A DNA stretch of 64,000 nt from the NCBI GenBank assembly GCA_902519405.1, contig CABYJX010000002.1, forward strand, positions 1 to 64,000, written 5' to 3'. A program made the translations under genes and the position numbers. This document shows positions 29,423 through 38,470 of the stretch, piece after piece (the first letter of the stretch is position 1; every line of letters starts with the position of its first letter). The stretch is from an uncultured Gammaproteobacteria bacterium. Its GTDB lineage: Bacteria; Pseudomonadota; Gammaproteobacteria; Pseudomonadales; Halieaceae. The notes under the pieces were generated by a model that ran no database searches, was not told the DNA's origin, and saw nothing but the letters and a program-made list of their open reading frames with translations.

Positions 29423-30253
29423 TTGGAAAAAGCAACAATTACCTTTATCGGTGCCGGCAATATGGCGAGGAGCTTGATTGGGGGCCTACTTAGTAGCGGT
29501 ATCCGTGGAAAAAACATTCGTGCTTTTGATCCTGATCCAGAAGCACTCAAGTCCGCGCTCTCTCTTGGCCCCATTTCGATATATGACGATAGTCAGAGTG
29601 CAGCTGATGGCGCAGACGTTATAGTTCTCGCAGTAAAACCACAAGTCGTCCGCGAGGCCTGCGAGAGTATTCGTACATGTGCAATAAACCAAGATACTGT
29701 AGTAGTTACAATAGCTGCTGGCATTACAACCGCTTTTATCAAAGAACAATTGCAAGAGAATTGTAAGATCATTCGCTGTATGCCAAATACACCAGCTTTG
29801 GTTGGGTGGGGTGCGAGCGGTTTATTTACCAATAGCAAAATGGATGACGAGGAAAAAAATATAGTGGATTCAATTTTTGCGGCAGTAGGCGCTACATTCT
29901 GGATGGATACCGAAGAAGATATCGATATCGTTACCGCGCTTTCGGGGAGTGGTCCTGCTTATTTTTTCTTTTTTATGGAATGCTTGGTCGATACAGCTTG
30001 TCAGCTGGGGCTTAGTAAAGAGACGGCAATGGCACTTACCAAGCAAACAGCAGCTGGAGCGGGACATATGGTGCTGGAAGAAAATATCGATATAGGGGAT
30101 TTACGGAGCGCTGTGACCAGCCCAGGTGGCACGACAGAGAAAGCTATTGAGGTATTATTAGAGAGCGGGTTTCGCGAATCGATCACTCTTGCATTAAAAG
30201 CAGCCCATAGCCGTGCTCTACAACTCTCTAATAATAGTCATTCAGCTCAATAA
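29423..30253 (+). CDS. proC: pyrroline-5-carboxylate reductase
   Basis: ProC reduces pyrroline-5-carboxylate to proline with NAD(P)H. ITFIGAGNMARSLIGGL is the dinucleotide fold, VLAVKPQVV and RCMPNTPALVGWGASGL are in place, and the C-terminal domain contains ALSGSGPAYFFFFMECLVD and the signature VTSPGGTTEKAIEVL. The start is TTG with GCGGA upstream. The 276-residue length is normal. It lies 63 bases after yggS and 11 bases before yggT. Confidence 0.97.
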   Translation: MEKATITFIGAGNMARSLIGGLLSSGIRGKNIRAFDPDPEALKSALSLGPISIYDDSQSAADGADVIVLAVKPQVVREACESIRTCAINQDTVVVTIAAGITTAFIKEQLQENCKIIRCMPNTPALVGWGASGLFTNSKMDDEEKNIVDSIFAAVGATFWMDTEEDIDIVTALSGSGPAYFFFFMECLVDTACQLGLSKETAMALTKQTAAGAGHMVLEENIDIGDLRSAVTSPGGTTEKAIEVLLESGFRESITLALKAAHSRALQLSNNSHSAQ

Positions 30254-30264
30254 GTTATTTTTCT

Positions 30265-30852
30265 GTGACCGCCCTGACTGAAATATCGAGCTATCTTGTG
30301 CAAACATTATTGGGTTTGTTGCTTTTAGGGACAGTTATGCGTCTCTTGCTACAAATAAGCAAAGCAGATTTTTATAATCCCATCAGTCAACTACTAGTTA
30401 AACTAACTAATCCGATGGTGTTGCCTCTCAGAAAATTATTGCCTGCCTTTCGAATTTTTGATCTATCCTCCCTAGTTTTATCCATATTATTGCAGATGTT
30501 ACTCATTGTTATTTTGTTAAAGGTTAATGGCTCTTACATCCCAAATATGTCTTTGCTAGCGATTTGGAGCTTTATAGGTGTAATTGCCATTGTTATGAAA
30601 ATTTATTTTTTTGCTTTACTGGCGATGATTATCTTAAGCTGGATAGCCCCAAATAGTTACCATCCCGCAATTCAGCTTGTTTCTCAAATAGTGGAGCCTA
30701 TGATGGCACCTGTTAGAAAGATCCTTCCTCCAATCGGGGGATTAGATTTTTCTCCAATATTAGTATTCATATTGATAAATATTTTCGAAATTTTATTGCG
30801 TCACTTAGCTAACAACTTTGGCCTTCATCAGGCTTTGATTATGGGGATTTAA
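30265..30852 (+). CDS. yggT: YggT family integral membrane protein
   Basis: The protein is very hydrophobic and has two YggT repeats, each with a membrane hairpin and a [11 protein letters not shown]-like (first) or [12 protein letters not shown]-like (second) amphipathic signature. Function is not firmly known; homologues affect osmotic tolerance or membrane organisation. It starts with GTG 11 bases after proC. metX follows after seven bases, so it is embedded in the operon. Confidence 0.9.
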   Translation: MTALTEISSYLVQTLLGLLLLGTVMRLLLQISKADFYNPISQLLVKLTNPMVLPLRKLLPAFRIFDLSSLVLSILLQMLLIVILLKVNGSYIPNMSLLAIWSFIGVIAIVMKIYFFALLAMIILSWIAPNSYHPAIQLVSQIVEPMMAPVRKILPPIGGLDFSPILVFILINIFEILLRHLANNFGLHQALIMGI

Positions 30853-30859
30853 TAGTCAG

Positions 30860-32014
30860 ATGGCAGAAATTTTTGAGGCCTCTAGTGTAGGAATAGTCGA
30901 GCCACAACTGGCAAAATTCGAGGAATCTTTAGCTCTCGAGTGTGGCCATATACTGGATTCTTTCGAGTTGGTGTACGAGACTTATGGTAGTCTTAATAAA
31001 AATAGAGATAATGCGGTATTAATTTGTCATGCCTTGAGCGGTAATCATCATGCGGCTGGTTTTCACTCTCATGATGAGGAAAGACCAGGATGGTGGGACG
31101 AATATATTGGTCCAGGGAAACCTATCAATACAAAAAAATTTTTTGTGGTTAGCCTCAATAATCTTGGAGGTTGTCATGGATCCACAGGGCCGTGCAGCGA
31201 AAATCCAGTCACATCCAAGCCATGGGGTAATAATTTCCCTTCGATTAGAGTCAAAGATTGGGTCCAGTCTCAGGCTCGTCTAGCCGACAGACTGAATATA
31301 AATTCCTGGGCTGCAGTAATTGGGGGAAGCCTTGGGGGGATGCAGGTTATGCAATGGGCGATAGACTATCCTTCTCGCATCAGAAATGCTCTAGTAATTG
31401 CCTCTGCTTTAAAATTAAGTGCCCAAAATATCGCGTTTAATGAAATTGCAAGACAGGCGATACTGACCGATCCCGGGTTTGCTGGTGGTGATTATTTGAA
31501 TATGAAGTCCGCTCCTGAAACGGGCCTAGCACTAGCTCGAATGATCGGGCATGTGACCTACCTCTCAGATGACGCGATGGCTTCGAAATTTGGGCGAGAA
31601 CTTAGGTCCGGGAGTTTTGACGACAACCTTTCGGATACCATAGAGTTTCAAGTGGAAAGTTATCTAAGATATCAAGGTCGAAGATTCTCTGGGCAGTTCG
31701 ATGCGAATTCATATATTCTTATGACACGTGCGCTAGATTTATTTGATCTAGCCAGAGACTATAATGATAACGCTGTTGAAGCATTTTCTGCTGCGAAGTG
31801 TAAATTCCTGATAGTTTCATTTACCACGGATTGGCGCTTCTCCCCCTCGCGCTCACGAGAAATTGTGGAGGCATTGATAGCAGCCAAGCAAAATGTCACC
31901 TATCTAGAAATTCAAGCAGATGAGGGCCATGACGCTTTTCTTTTACCAATACCAAAATATTTTCAAACTATGTCAGCCTATATGGATGGGATAGAGATCA
32001 GCTTAAACTCATGA
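30860..32014 (+). CDS. metX: homoserine O-acyltransferase MetX
   Basis: MetX acylates homoserine in methionine synthesis. It is an alpha/beta hydrolase with the nucleophile Ser in [17 protein letters not shown], the catalytic Asp in [13 protein letters not shown], and the His in [21 protein letters not shown] and [14 protein letters not shown] mark the oxyanion side. Many gammaproteobacterial MetX proteins are succinyl- rather than acetyltransferases, so the acyl donor is left open. Its stop overlaps metW by four bases, the usual metX-metW coupling. Confidence 0.95.
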   Translation: MAEIFEASSVGIVEPQLAKFEESLALECGHILDSFELVYETYGSLNKNRDNAVLICHALSGNHHAAGFHSHDEERPGWWDEYIGPGKPINTKKFFVVSLNNLGGCHGSTGPCSENPVTSKPWGNNFPSIRVKDWVQSQARLADRLNINSWAAVIGGSLGGMQVMQWAIDYPSRIRNALVIASALKLSAQNIAFNEIARQAILTDPGFAGGDYLNMKSAPETGLALARMIGHVTYLSDDAMASKFGRELRSGSFDDNLSDTIEFQVESYLRYQGRRFSGQFDANSYILMTRALDLFDLARDYNDNAVEAFSAAKCKFLIVSFTTDWRFSPSRSREIVEALIAAKQNVTYLEIQADEGHDAFLLPIPKYFQTMSAYMDGIEISLNS

Positions 32015-32601
32015 GACAAGATCTTACACAAATTTTAAGCTGGATTAAGTCTGGGACTAGAGTGCTAGATCTAGGCTGCGGTGATGGAGAATTTCTAAAT
32101 GAATTGAAAAAAAAGTCAGCGATTGAAGGAGTGGGTATCGAGATAAATCAGGATGACATATTGCGCGCTATTGGCAAGGGTATAAGCGTAATCCAGCAAG
32201 ATGTAGATGAAGGGTTATCAAATTTTTCGAACCTGAGTTTTGATACTGTGGTAATGGCTCATGCTATTCAAGTGGTTCACTTCCCGGACAAGGTATTGAT
32301 GGAAATGTTGCGCATAGGTAAAGAGGGTATCGTGACCTTTCCTAATTTTGGACATTGGCGATGTCGACTTTATCTTGCTTTTCAAGGTCGAATGCCAGTG
32401 TCTCGATTTTTACCCTACGACTGGTACAATACACCTAACATTCACTTCTGCACGGTGAAGGATTTCGAAAAGCTTTGCGCTTCGAGAGACATCACTATTA
32501 AATCCAAATCGATGATTGCGGGAAGTAAGTTTTCTTCGTTTTTAGCTAGCTTATGGCCAAATCTATTTGCTCTCACAGCGATCTATCGACTTGCGGCTTG
32601 A
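32011..32601 (+). CDS. metW: methionine biosynthesis protein MetW
   Basis: MetW is a small class I methyltransferase-like protein required with MetX in several proteobacteria. SAM-binding features are [12 protein letters not shown] and the following GVGIEIN; later [22 protein letters not shown] and [18 protein letters not shown] are distinctive MetW blocks. The 196-residue length is typical. The start codon overlaps the metX stop. How it helps MetX is not settled. Confidence 0.95.
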   Translation: MRQDLTQILSWIKSGTRVLDLGCGDGEFLNELKKKSAIEGVGIEINQDDILRAIGKGISVIQQDVDEGLSNFSNLSFDTVVMAHAIQVVHFPDKVLMEMLRIGKEGIVTFPNFGHWRCRLYLAFQGRMPVSRFLPYDWYNTPNIHFCTVKDFEKLCASRDITIKSKSMIAGSKFSSFLASLWPNLFALTAIYRLAA

Positions 32602-33031
32602 AATTATCAAACCGCTTAGCCTTATCGGCCTTCTCTTAGTAGTTCAACTTACAGTCGCAGAGAGAAGTGAACGGTTTGATAATTTCGAACTTCACTATAG
32701 TGTGGTTAATACTACTTTTTTGTCTGCTTCCGTTGCAGAGAAATATGGAATTACACGAGGGGAAAGGCATGCAATTCTAAATCTTTCACTAAGAGAGCTC
32801 TTTGCAGAAAATTCGGCATCGGTCGGAATGGAGCTATCAGGTCGAACATGGGATTTGATTCAAAATCAGGATTTAAATTTCACTATGATAAAAGAATCTG
32901 GCACTGTATATTACATCGCTCGGTTTAAATTTATCAACGAAGAATGGCGTTTTTTCGAGCTCGATTTTTCACCAGAAGGCTCCAAACAGAAATATCAATT
33001 TAAATTTAAGCAACAACTTTATATTAATTAA
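32591..33031 (+). CDS. DUF4426 family secreted protein
   Basis: An N-terminal hydrophobic segment (LSLIGLLLVVQLTVA) looks like a signal peptide, and the mature part begins ERSERFDNFELHYSVVNTTFLSA, typical of DUF4426, a family that often lies between metW and rdgB in Pseudomonas relatives. Function is unknown. The ORF track uses a TTG at 32567; the TTG at 32591 gives a shorter n-region and only 11 bases of overlap with metW. Neither has a clear ribosome-binding site, so the start is uncertain. Confidence 0.72.
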   Translation: MRLEIIKPLSLIGLLLVVQLTVAERSERFDNFELHYSVVNTTFLSASVAEKYGITRGERHAILNLSLRELFAENSASVGMELSGRTWDLIQNQDLNFTMIKESGTVYYIARFKFINEEWRFFELDFSPEGSKQKYQFKFKQQLYIN

Positions 33032-33045
33032 ATCGGCAAATTACC

Positions 33046-33636
33046 ATGCAGGCTGTTATTGCAAGTGGGAATCAGGGAAAAATCTTTGAACTACGGCGGA
33101 CTTTAGCGCCACTCTCTTGGATTTTATTACCCTTGTCTGATTTTGAGCCTCTTATGATAAAAGAGACAGGATCGACATTTGACGAAAACGCAGTTATCAA
33201 GGCTCGCGCTGCGTCTAAGCATACGGGGCTTCCGGCTATAGCCGACGATTCAGGGCTAGAAGTAGATTACCTTGGTGGTCGCCCTGGAATACGATCCGCT
33301 CGCTTTTCAAATAGCGGGAAAGATATCGATAATAATACAAAATTGCTCAGAGCATTGTCAGGAGTCCCCGACGAATTTCGCACTGCTAGATTTTGCTGTT
33401 CTATCGCTTTTCTAACTTACCATAATGAATCTGACCCTCTGGTATGTAACGCTCAATGGGAGGGACGGATACTAAAAAAGGCGTCTGGGAAAAACGGATT
33501 TGGTTACGATCCTTTATTTTTTGTGAGTTCTCATAACTGCAGCGCCGCTGATCTGGAGCCGGAACAAAAAAATGTTATTAGCCATCGAGCTAAAGCTAGT
33601 TTTTTACTCCTGACTGAACTTAGAAAAAAAATCTAG
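33046..33636 (+). CDS. rdgB: XTP/dITP diphosphatase
   Basis: RdgB hydrolyses non-canonical purine triphosphates such as dITP and XTP, keeping them out of DNA. SGNQGKIFELRR is the N-terminal nucleotide motif, TFDENAVIKARAASKHTGLPAIADDSGLEVDYLGGRPGIRSAR holds the active-site region, and GFGYDPLFFV with SHRAKA closes the family pattern. The 196 residues fit. The last base of its TAG stop is the first base of the hemW GTG start. Confidence 0.96.
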   Translation: MQAVIASGNQGKIFELRRTLAPLSWILLPLSDFEPLMIKETGSTFDENAVIKARAASKHTGLPAIADDSGLEVDYLGGRPGIRSARFSNSGKDIDNNTKLLRALSGVPDEFRTARFCCSIAFLTYHNESDPLVCNAQWEGRILKKASGKNGFGYDPLFFVSSHNCSAADLEPEQKNVISHRAKASFLLLTELRKKI

Positions 33637-34775
33637 TGCCACATCCACCTATTGCTTTGTATATCCATATACCTTGGTGTGAGAGGAAATGTCCTTACTG
33701 CGACTTCAACTCACATGCTTCGTCAAAAATTCCTGAGAACGATTATTTAGAATGCCTGATATTAGACCTTGAAATGGAAGCTAAAAACCTCCCATCTCGA
33801 CAGTTAGGGAGTATATTCATTGGAGGAGGAACCCCTAGCCTATTTAGCGCCAAAGCGCTGCAATGGCTGCTTAAAGAGATCGAGAAAAATTTATTTGTAA
33901 AACCGGATATCGAGGTTACTCTGGAAGTCAATCCAGCTAGTGCTGACGCAAAAAAGTTCCTCGGATTTATTCGCGCAGGAATTAACCGTGTTTCTATCGG
34001 CGTACAAAGCTTCAGTGACAAGAGTTTACTTCGTCTCGGTCGGATCCATAGCGGTAAAGACAGCATTTTAGCCGTAAAATTGGCACAATCTGCCGGCTTT
34101 TCGAACATAAATATAGATCTTATGTATGGACTTCCCAATCAGAGTGAGGAGCAAGCAATGGAGGATCTAATTGCAGCAGTATCATTGAAGCCACAGCATA
34201 TTTCATGGTACGAGCTCACAATTGAGCCAAATACTAAATTCTACTCAGACCCTCCAAACTTACCGGATGAGAATGTTCTCGAAAACATACATGAAAATGG
34301 CCTAGCCTTCCTGCTAGAAAATGGGTTTTCTCGATACGAGATTTCTGCATTTTCTAGTCTAGGACGTCAGTGCAAACATAATCTCAACTATTGGCGATTC
34401 GGTGACTATCTAGGAATCGGTGCGGGTGCACATAGCAAAATAACCCGTCAGGATGGATCGATCACTAGGTACTCAAAAACCAGAAAGCCTGAAGACTATC
34501 TTTCCGCTAGACCATATGCACCTCGCATAAACGAAGTTAAGCTCTCCAGAAAGGAGACTGTATTGGATTTTGTTTTAAATGCTTTTCGGCTTACAGAAGG
34601 TTTTACTTTCGCGGAGTTTTCAGATTCAACATCTTTTAATCCTAACGCGCTGGAACCTGAAATCACGGCACTATGCAATCAAGGATTGATTTTAAAAAGT
34701 AGTAGCGGCTATAAGACCACACTTTTGGGACAGCGTTACCTTAACGAAGTAATACAGAAATTTATGACTGATTAG
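33636..34775 (+). CDS. hemW: HemW, radical SAM heme chaperone
   Basis: HemW is a radical SAM protein of the HemN family that binds heme and delivers it to respiratory enzymes; it lacks coproporphyrinogen dehydrogenase activity. The cluster motif is CERKCPYCDF near residue 15. FIGGGTPSLF, VSIGVQSFSDKSL, NIDLMYGLPNQ and RYEISAFS follow the family order. The 379-residue length and absence of the extra N-terminal HemN segment favour HemW. The GTG start overlaps the rdgB stop; rdgB-hemW adjacency is conserved. Confidence 0.93.
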   Translation: MPHPPIALYIHIPWCERKCPYCDFNSHASSKIPENDYLECLILDLEMEAKNLPSRQLGSIFIGGGTPSLFSAKALQWLLKEIEKNLFVKPDIEVTLEVNPASADAKKFLGFIRAGINRVSIGVQSFSDKSLLRLGRIHSGKDSILAVKLAQSAGFSNINIDLMYGLPNQSEEQAMEDLIAAVSLKPQHISWYELTIEPNTKFYSDPPNLPDENVLENIHENGLAFLLENGFSRYEISAFSSLGRQCKHNLNYWRFGDYLGIGAGAHSKITRQDGSITRYSKTRKPEDYLSARPYAPRINEVKLSRKETVLDFVLNAFRLTEGFTFAEFSDSTSFNPNALEPEITALCNQGLILKSSSGYKTTLLGQRYLNEVIQKFMTD

Positions 34776-34783
34776 TTGTTTTA

Positions 34784-35470
34784 TTATACTCGGATGAACA
34801 CAAGATCCCAGATTTTATGTCCCAACCGTACACCACGTAGTTCGAACTTTGTCTCCGGTCGACCATGGCTTGGGTTAGCAAAATTATTTGCTCCGTAAAC
34901 GTTCTCCCAGTTTTGAGATGTGGACATGACCTCCATCATTTGCTCCGCGTAATGCCAGCAATCTGTTGCAAGATGAAGCCTACCTCCCTTATAAAGTATT
35001 TTATTAATGCTACCGATGAACTGAGGTTTAATCAGACGCCGCTTATTATGTTTCTTTTTATGCCAAGGGTCTGGGAAAAAAATATTTGCCGCACTGATAG
35101 ACGCGAAAGGTATGCATTTTTCTATCACCTCTACCGCATCATGCCAGAATATTCTTATGTTTTTTAGATCTCGACTAACAATTTCTCTTAAAAGCCGACC
35201 AACACCAGCCGAGTGCACCTCCACTCCGATGAAATTTATATCGGGCTCCTGACTTGCTAATTGAATTAGCGATTCACCCATGCCAAAACCAATCTCTAAA
35301 ACCGTCTCTGATGCTCTTTCAAACACCTTCTCCGGACTTAAAGTCCCATTTGAAGGATCTAGACCCCATTTGGGCCAGTGCTCGTCAATTGCTCTCTGTT
35401 GGGCATTAGTTATACGACCAGAACGAAGGACATAACTTCTTATAGGCTTGTCTTCTAGGGGAGGGGCCAC
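34784..35470 (-). CDS. trmB: tRNA (guanine-N7-)-methyltransferase
   Basis: TrmB makes m7G46 in tRNA variable loops. RSYVLRSGRITNAQQRAID is the characteristic N-terminal block, LEIGFGMGESL the SAM-binding motif, FPDPWHKKKHNKRRL the catalytic loop, and TKFELRGVRLGHKIWDL the C-terminus. The ORF track starts 18 codons earlier inside the DUF423 gene; a GTG at 35470, five bases past that stop, gives 228 residues and the normal N-terminus. It ends the ftsY-ftsE-ftsX-rpoH-DUF423-trmB strand run and converges with hemW after eight bases. Confidence 0.94.
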   Translation of the reverse strand: MAPPLEDKPIRSYVLRSGRITNAQQRAIDEHWPKWGLDPSNGTLSPEKVFERASETVLEIGFGMGESLIQLASQEPDINFIGVEVHSAGVGRLLREIVSRDLKNIRIFWHDAVEVIEKCIPFASISAANIFFPDPWHKKKHNKRRLIKPQFIGSINKILYKGGRLHLATDCWHYAEQMMEVMSTSQNWENVYGANNFANPSHGRPETKFELRGVRLGHKIWDLVFIRV

Positions 35471-35475
35471 AATTA

Positions 35476-35868
35476 CTAATCTGGCTCTTGCTGCAATAGG
35501 CTGGCGAGAAAAAGACCTGCCCATCCAAGGATTAGCAGTAACCCGCCAAAGGGAGTTAAAATATTTGGTACAGCTATATCAGTGAGTATTTGCAGATATA
35601 AAGATCCGCAAAAAAAAATCATGCCAAAAGAGAGAGAGAAACCTGCTAGTTCGAGCATTTTGTTAGAGTCTTTAATTTGCCTACATATAAATCCTATTAC
35701 CATAAGTGCAACACTGTTATAGAAATGATAGTCAAGCGCAATCCTAGACAAATCCAGTGTCCGCTGATCAGTATCTTCCGGAAGACCGTGAGCCATAAAG
35801 GCTCCTGCTGCTACTGCCACCATTCCACTCAGGGAGGCAAAAGATAAAAATACTTTGCTAGAATTCAA
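35476..35868 (-). CDS. DUF423 family membrane protein
   Basis: This is a 130-residue protein with about four membrane segments and the DUF423 pattern GAFMAHGL near residue 25, then a YHFYNSVALMVIG helix and NILTPFGGLLLILGWAGLFLAS. Function is unknown. The start is a TTG (35868) with no strong ribosome-binding site. It lies 20 bases after rpoH and just before trmB on the same strand, so it is probably cotranscribed. Confidence 0.85.
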   Translation of the reverse strand: MNSSKVFLSFASLSGMVAVAAGAFMAHGLPEDTDQRTLDLSRIALDYHFYNSVALMVIGFICRQIKDSNKMLELAGFSLSFGMIFFCGSLYLQILTDIAVPNILTPFGGLLLILGWAGLFLASLLQQEPD

Positions 35869-35887
35869 CGAAATCGTGGGTTTCTAG

Positions 35888-36739
35888 CTAATTTAAAGCC
35901 AAGATTTTTTGCCGAACTTTTTCTATCGCCAGTTTTTCAAGTTGGCGTATACGTTCTGCTGAGACCCCATACTCTGACGCTAGCTTATGAAGGGTCGCCT
36001 TAGGTTCGTTTAGCCACCTTTTAACGAGTATGTCCCTGCTTCTCTCGTCCAGTTCGTTGAGAGCAAGGTGAAGAGCCTTTTTCTTTGAGTTGCTCAGATC
36101 AGACGATTCTAACAATTTCGCTGGATCTCCCCTGTGGTCCTCTAAGTAGAGCTGTGGGGCAATAGCCGCATCGCTGTCGTCAGAATGTGATGGAGCATCG
36201 AACGCGATATCAGTACCACTTAGACGAGATTCCATTTTAAACACTTCATCTACCTCTACTCCCAAGTCTTTCGCCACCATCGTAGCTTCTTCGACAGAGA
36301 GCCAAGATAAAGTCTGTTTCATTCGCCTTAGATTAAAAAATAGCTTCCTTTGAGGCTTAGTCGTAGCCACCTTGACAATGCGCCAGTTGCGTAAAATGAA
36401 TTCATGCATTTCTGCCTTAATCCAGTGCACGGCGAAAGAAACTAATCTCACTCCCTTTTCTGGATTAAATCTCTTTACTGCTTTCATTAAACCCACGTTG
36501 CCCTCTTGAATTAAGTCGCTTTCAGAAAGCCCGTAGCCTGAATAACTCTTAGCGATGTGAACTACAAATCTGAGGTGAGACATAACTAGTTCTCGAGCAG
36601 CAGCCACATCTCCTTCATAAAATAGCCGCTTAGTTAAATCTCGTTCCTCTTCTAAACTTAAAATTGGTATCCCGCTTACTGCCTGAACGTACGCGCCTAA
36701 ATTCGCTCCCGGGACCATCAGATGTTGATGCCAATTCAT
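35888..36739 (-). CDS. rpoH: heat-shock sigma factor sigma-32
   Basis: RpoH directs RNA polymerase to chaperone and protease promoters. The 283-residue protein shows sigma region 2 (ELVMSHLRFVVHIAKSYSGYGLSESDLIQEGNVGLMKAVKRFNP, then VRLVSFAVHWIKAEMHEFILRNWRIVK), the RpoH-box-like segment KLFFNLRRMK, and region 4 (LNELDERSRDILVKRWL...TLHKLASEYGVSAERIRQLEKLAIEKVR). It follows ftsX as in E. coli, but its leader holds a perfect CIRCE element, so HrcA repression is expected beside the usual post-transcriptional controls. Confidence 0.97.
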   Translation of the reverse strand: MNWHQHLMVPGANLGAYVQAVSGIPILSLEEERDLTKRLFYEGDVAAARELVMSHLRFVVHIAKSYSGYGLSESDLIQEGNVGLMKAVKRFNPEKGVRLVSFAVHWIKAEMHEFILRNWRIVKVATTKPQRKLFFNLRRMKQTLSWLSVEEATMVAKDLGVEVDEVFKMESRLSGTDIAFDAPSHSDDSDAAIAPQLYLEDHRGDPAKLLESSDLSNSKKKALHLALNELDERSRDILVKRWLNEPKATLHKLASEYGVSAERIRQLEKLAIEKVRQKILALN

Positions 36740-36775
36740 TCTATGTACCTAATTTTCTTAGAGTTTGCCGTAATA

Positions 36776-36802
36776 TTAGCACTCTTTCTTTGAGAGTGCT
36801 AA
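36776..36802. promoter_or_regulatory. CIRCE element (HrcA operator) in the rpoH leader
   Basis: TTAGCACTC, nine bases, then GAGTGCTAA: a perfect match to the CIRCE consensus on both arms and in spacing. In the rpoH mRNA the pairing extends to an 11-bp stem with a 7-base loop (36775-36803). It lies 36 bases upstream of the rpoH ATG and just downstream of a TATAAT box, the position at which CIRCE represses groESL and dnaK in other bacteria. hrcA itself is not in the window. Confidence 0.93.
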
Positions 36803-36822
36803 TTCATAATCGTAACCGGAAT

Positions 36823-36828
36823 ATTATA
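36823..36828 (-). promoter_or_regulatory. -10 box of rpoH
   Basis: On the minus strand this reads TATAAT, a perfect sigma-70 -10. Transcription would start near 36816, placing CIRCE within the first 40 transcribed bases. The -35 is weak (TTGAGC at 19-bp spacing inside the ftsX 3' end). Confidence 0.6.
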
Positions 36829-36842
36829 CGCTTGGTTGACTG

Positions 36843-37766
36843 TTATGGCTCAATCTGCGGAACATGTCTAATAACTGCGCCCCAAGCCCCTAAAATCCCT
36901 AAAACACCCCCCAAGACAGCGATATTTACCGCTTCCACCACTCTCAAACTTATAAACTTGTATTCACTTTGATAAGACAACAGAAGGGCATCCACCTGAG
37001 ATATTACAAGGGCCTCGGCGAAAATCACCAGATTCGAAGCTAAAACCCCACCACCAAAACCATACCACAGACCCATATATAGAAAGGGTCGGCGTAAAAA
37101 TGCATCGCTCCCACCCACCAGTTTAATTACAACAATCTCTTCACGACGATTCTCGATCGCCAATTTGACCATACTTGAGATCACAATAGCTGCGGCCAAA
37201 CCCAGAGAAATAGTTAAAAGAAAGATAATTCTGTACCCAAGAGCTAGGAAATTCTTGAGCCGTTCCAACCACGCATGATCAATAATTACATTGGATATCT
37301 CGGGGATCGCCAGCAATTGAGAACCAAGTGCCTCAGAATCTTCATAGGATAGATATGAATCAAGCGTTAAAAGTAGTGTTGCAGGAATAGGGTTTGTGTC
37401 TAACCTTAGTAGTAAATCCCCGAATCCACTATCCTCGCCTAGCTTTAGTAATGCGGCTTCCGCAGTTAAAAATTCAAGATCCTTTATTTGCTCCCAATTC
37501 TTGATTGATTCGGCTATTTGTCGCCCTTTTGATTCCGGTATTTGATCATCTAAAAATACTGAAAGACTAGGCTCGTAAATTACTTTACTAATCAACGATT
37601 CTAAGTTTTTAACAAGGAGGCTGCCGCTAATTGGAAAAGCTAAGGTCATAGCAATCAAACAACAGATGATAAAGCTACCAAAAGGCCTTGATAGTACCCT
37701 GGACAAGCTCTCCGCCGATGAAATTCTATGGTGAAAAATCCAGTTGTTAAATTTTAGGCGGAGCAT
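36843..37766 (-). CDS. ftsX: cell division protein FtsX
   Basis: FtsX is the permease half of FtsEX, which recruits and activates periplasmic amidase regulators at the septum. A cytoplasmic N-terminus is followed by a first membrane segment (GSFIICCLIAMTLAFPISGSLLV), a periplasmic domain of about 130 residues with VFLDDQIPESKG and IPEISNVIIDHAWLERL, and three more membrane segments around ENRREEIVVIKLVGGSDAFLRRPFLYMGLWYG. The 307-residue length is typical. ftsE lies 51 bases upstream. Confidence 0.95.
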   Translation of the reverse strand: MLRLKFNNWIFHHRISSAESLSRVLSRPFGSFIICCLIAMTLAFPISGSLLVKNLESLISKVIYEPSLSVFLDDQIPESKGRQIAESIKNWEQIKDLEFLTAEAALLKLGEDSGFGDLLLRLDTNPIPATLLLTLDSYLSYEDSEALGSQLLAIPEISNVIIDHAWLERLKNFLALGYRIIFLLTISLGLAAAIVISSMVKLAIENRREEIVVIKLVGGSDAFLRRPFLYMGLWYGFGGGVLASNLVIFAEALVISQVDALLLSYQSEYKFISLRVVEAVNIAVLGGVLGILGAWGAVIRHVPQIEP

Positions 37767-37817
37767 TTTTAGAAAATCTTCAAATTACTTCTGAATTACT
37801 GTTAGAAACCAACCACA

Positions 37818-38468
37818 CTAAATCAAACCGCCTTCTTCGAGACGAATTTGTCTATGCCCTAGCTGAGAAATCAAACTCAGATCGTGACTAACGACCACGA
37901 CGGTGACTCCTACGCGATTAAATTCATCAAATAATAACATTACCTCTCTCGAAAGATTAGGATCTAGATTTCCAGTGGGCTCGTCCGCTAGCAAAATGCT
38001 TGGCCGGGTAACGACGGCTCTCGCAATCCCAACACGCTGCTGCTCTCCGGCAGAAAGTTCTTTTGGCATCGCTCGCTCTCTTGTTAAAAGACGAACCTTA
38101 TCCAAAGCTGCCCTCGCTCGACGAAAGGCTTCCTTTCGCTCTGTTCCTAAAATAGTCAGGGGAAGAAGTACATTTTCAATTACTGACCGATCAAAGAGTA
38201 AGCGATGATCCTGAAAGACCATACCAATTTTACGTCTGTATTGCGCTATTCCTGCACTACTAATAGATTGTAAATCGATATCATTTACTGTTATTCGACC
38301 TCTGGTTGGTCGCTCTAAAAGCATGATTAATCTGAGTAAAGTACTTTTCCCAGCACCAGAATGGCCTGCCACAAAAACCATCTCGGATTTATTAATAACT
38401 AGAGATACTCTACTTAAGGCATCTCGTTGGCCGTGGTAGCGCTTGACCACATGTTCTAATTTTATCAC
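37818..38468 (-). CDS. ftsE: cell division ATP-binding protein FtsE
   Basis: FtsE is the ABC ATPase partner of FtsX. Walker A is GHSGAGKSTLL, the Q-loop GMVFQDHRLLFDRSV, the signature ELSAGEQQRVGIARAVV, Walker B ILLADEPTGNLD and the switch His VVVSHD. At 216 residues it is the compact FtsE type. It starts with GTG at 38468, two bases after the ftsY stop. The ftsY-ftsE-ftsX-rpoH order is the same as in E. coli. Confidence 0.97.
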   Translation of the reverse strand: MIKLEHVVKRYHGQRDALSRVSLVINKSEMVFVAGHSGAGKSTLLRLIMLLERPTRGRITVNDIDLQSISSAGIAQYRRKIGMVFQDHRLLFDRSVIENVLLPLTILGTERKEAFRRARAALDKVRLLTRERAMPKELSAGEQQRVGIARAVVTRPSILLADEPTGNLDPNLSREVMLLFDEFNRVGVTVVVVSHDLSLISQLGHRQIRLEEGGLI

Positions 38469-38470
38469 GC

